Shown: one piece after another, positions 63,143-64,000 of the stretch
Layout of the letters: the number at the start of each line of letters is the position of its first letter
Position numbering within the stretch: the stretch's first letter is position 1
Translations under genes and position numbers: made by a program
The notes under the pieces: model-generated
Database searches by the model: none
Seen by the model: only the letters and a program-made list of their open reading frames with translations
Told to the model about the DNA's origin: nothing
Source of the DNA: Sphingopyxis jiangsuensis
GTDB taxonomy: Bacteria; Pseudomonadota; Alphaproteobacteria; Sphingomonadales; Sphingomonadaceae
Assembly (NCBI RefSeq): GCF_016734905.1
Contig: NZ_JAERPO010000002.1
Coordinates: forward strand, 825,524 to 889,523
Direction of reading: 5' to 3'
DNA: 64,000 nt

Positions 63143-64000
63143 GAATATCCTGCTTGTGGGCTCGGGGGGCCGCGAACATGCACTGGCGTGGCAGCTCGCG
63201 CAATCGCCGAGCTGCGACAAGCTCTATGCCGCGCCCGGCAATCCGGGGGTCGAGCTCCACGCCGAATGCCTTCCCGTCGCCGCCGACGACGTCGACGCGC
63301 TGGTCGCGCTGGTGCGCGCGCACGCCATCGAATTCGTCGTCGTCGGCCCCGAAGCGCCGCTCGTCGCGGGGCTCGCCGACCGGCTGCGCGAGCTGGGCGT
63401 CGCGACCTTCGGCCCCGGCGCCGCAGCGGCGCAGCTCGAGGGATCGAAAGGCTTTACCAAGGATCTGTGCGCGCGCGCCGGCATCCCGACCGCCGCCTAT
63501 GTCCGCTGCACCTCCGCCGACGAGGCGCTCGCCGCGCTCGATGGCTTCGACATTCCCGTCGTCATCAAGGCCGACGGTCTCGCCGCGGGCAAGGGCGTGA
63601 TCATCGCCGAAACGCGCGCCGAAGCCGAGGCGGCGATCGCCGACATGTTCGACGGCGCGTTCGGCGGCGCAGGGGCCGAGCTGGTGATCGAGGAATTCAT
63701 GACCGGCGAGGAAGCGAGCTTCTTCGCGCTCTCCGACGGCGCCGACGTCATCGCCTTTGGCAGCGCGCAGGACCACAAGCGCGTCGGCGACGGCGACACC
63801 GGCCCCAATACCGGCGGCATGGGCGCGTACAGCCCCGCGCCGGTTCTGACCGCCGCGCTCGAGGCGCAGGTGATGGACCGCATCGTCCGCCCGACGGTGG
63901 CAACGCTCGCCGCCGAAGGCACGCCATATGTCGGCGTGCTGTTCGCGGGGCTGATGCTCACCGATGCGGGGCCAAAGCTCATCGAATATAATTGCCGCTT
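63141..64000 (+). CDS. purD: Phosphoribosylamine-glycine ligase (partial)
   Basis: PurD makes glycinamide ribonucleotide, the second step of purine synthesis. The visible part (about 286 of roughly 420 residues) begins [22 protein letters not shown] and includes the ATP-grasp region [18 protein letters not shown] and [25 protein letters not shown]. It continues past the window end. AAAAGGGA lies before the ATG, inside the xseA coding sequence, so its promoter must also lie there. Confidence 0.95.
   Translation, partial: MNILLVGSGGREHALAWQLAQSPSCDKLYAAPGNPGVELHAECLPVAADDVDALVALVRAHAIEFVVVGPEAPLVAGLADRLRELGVATFGPGAAAAQLEGSKGFTKDLCARAGIPTAAYVRCTSADEALAALDGFDIPVVIKADGLAAGKGVIIAETRAEAEAAIADMFDGAFGGAGAELVIEEFMTGEEASFFALSDGADVIAFGSAQDHKRVGDGDTGPNTGGMGAYSPAPVLTAALEAQVMDRIVRPTVATLAAEGTPYVGVLFAGLMLTDAGPKLIEYNCR

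Overview
This 64 kb window is GC-rich chromosomal DNA from an alphaproteobacterium, most likely a member of Sphingomonadaceae close to Sphingopyxis (inferred from gene content and order, not a database match). The signs are a carotenoid cluster (crtY-crtI-LOG-crtB), dnaA paired with rpsT, secB divergent from a Tim44-like gene, mltA and smr, a ubiE-ubiB-coaBC-dut run, xseA-DUF2093 beside purD, and a large TonB-dependent receptor. I see no rRNA, tRNA, CRISPR array, prophage or intact insertion sequence. Almost everything is chromosomal core, but the gene borders carry many palindromic repeats.

Layout. 0-5 kb (minus): lnt, metK, an unknown secreted protein and trmB, with a candidate operator before metK and a foldback repeat inside lnt. 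5-11.5 kb: DUF2141 protein and a membrane hydroxylase (minus), divergent from a tightly overlapping plus-strand operon crtY, crtI, LOG, crtB, pnuC and a NadR-type kinase, which combines carotenoid synthesis with nicotinamide riboside salvage. 11.5-17.5 kb: M20 peptidase, nth, dapB, cobB, comM and a small secreted protein. 17.6-23.4 kb: a TetR gene with an operator inside its own promoter, followed by eight collinear genes for small detoxification or stress domains (VOC, DUF4287, alpha/beta hydrolase, GST, duplicated DUF1428, double VOC, PhnB-like, AHSA1). 23.5-29.3 kb: a COG3904-like protein, a 44-residue entericidin lipoprotein, a small membrane protein, then rpmH-rnpA-yidD-yidC-engB and a GST.

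29.4-37.3 kb: a cupin, dapE, smr-mltA-Tim44 (minus), then secB, murJ and trpS. 37.4-42 kb: a DUF4136 lipoprotein, a 270-bp foldback element, dnaA and rpsT with a long AT-rich regulatory gap, and mutM. 41.8-49.5 kb (plus): ubiE, ubiB, a GT2-GtrA fusion, a polytopic membrane protein, coaBC, dut, a ThiF-type E1 and a DsrE protein. 49.6-54 kb (minus): a lipobox-bearing methyltransferase, prfB and PBP1A. 54.2-60.2 kb: clpB, a small secreted protein and a TonB receptor. 60.5-64 kb: an M23 lipoprotein, DUF2093, xseA, and purD, which starts divergently on an overlapping start codon and runs off the window.

The most unusual signals lie outside ordinary genes. A family of structured foldback repeats shows paired compensatory changes between copies. 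A 41-nt leader is shared by the unrelated genes cobB and dapE at identical distance from the start codon. A foldback element begins at the stop codon of one lipoprotein gene, and a solo remnant-like palindrome sits at the stop codon of another.
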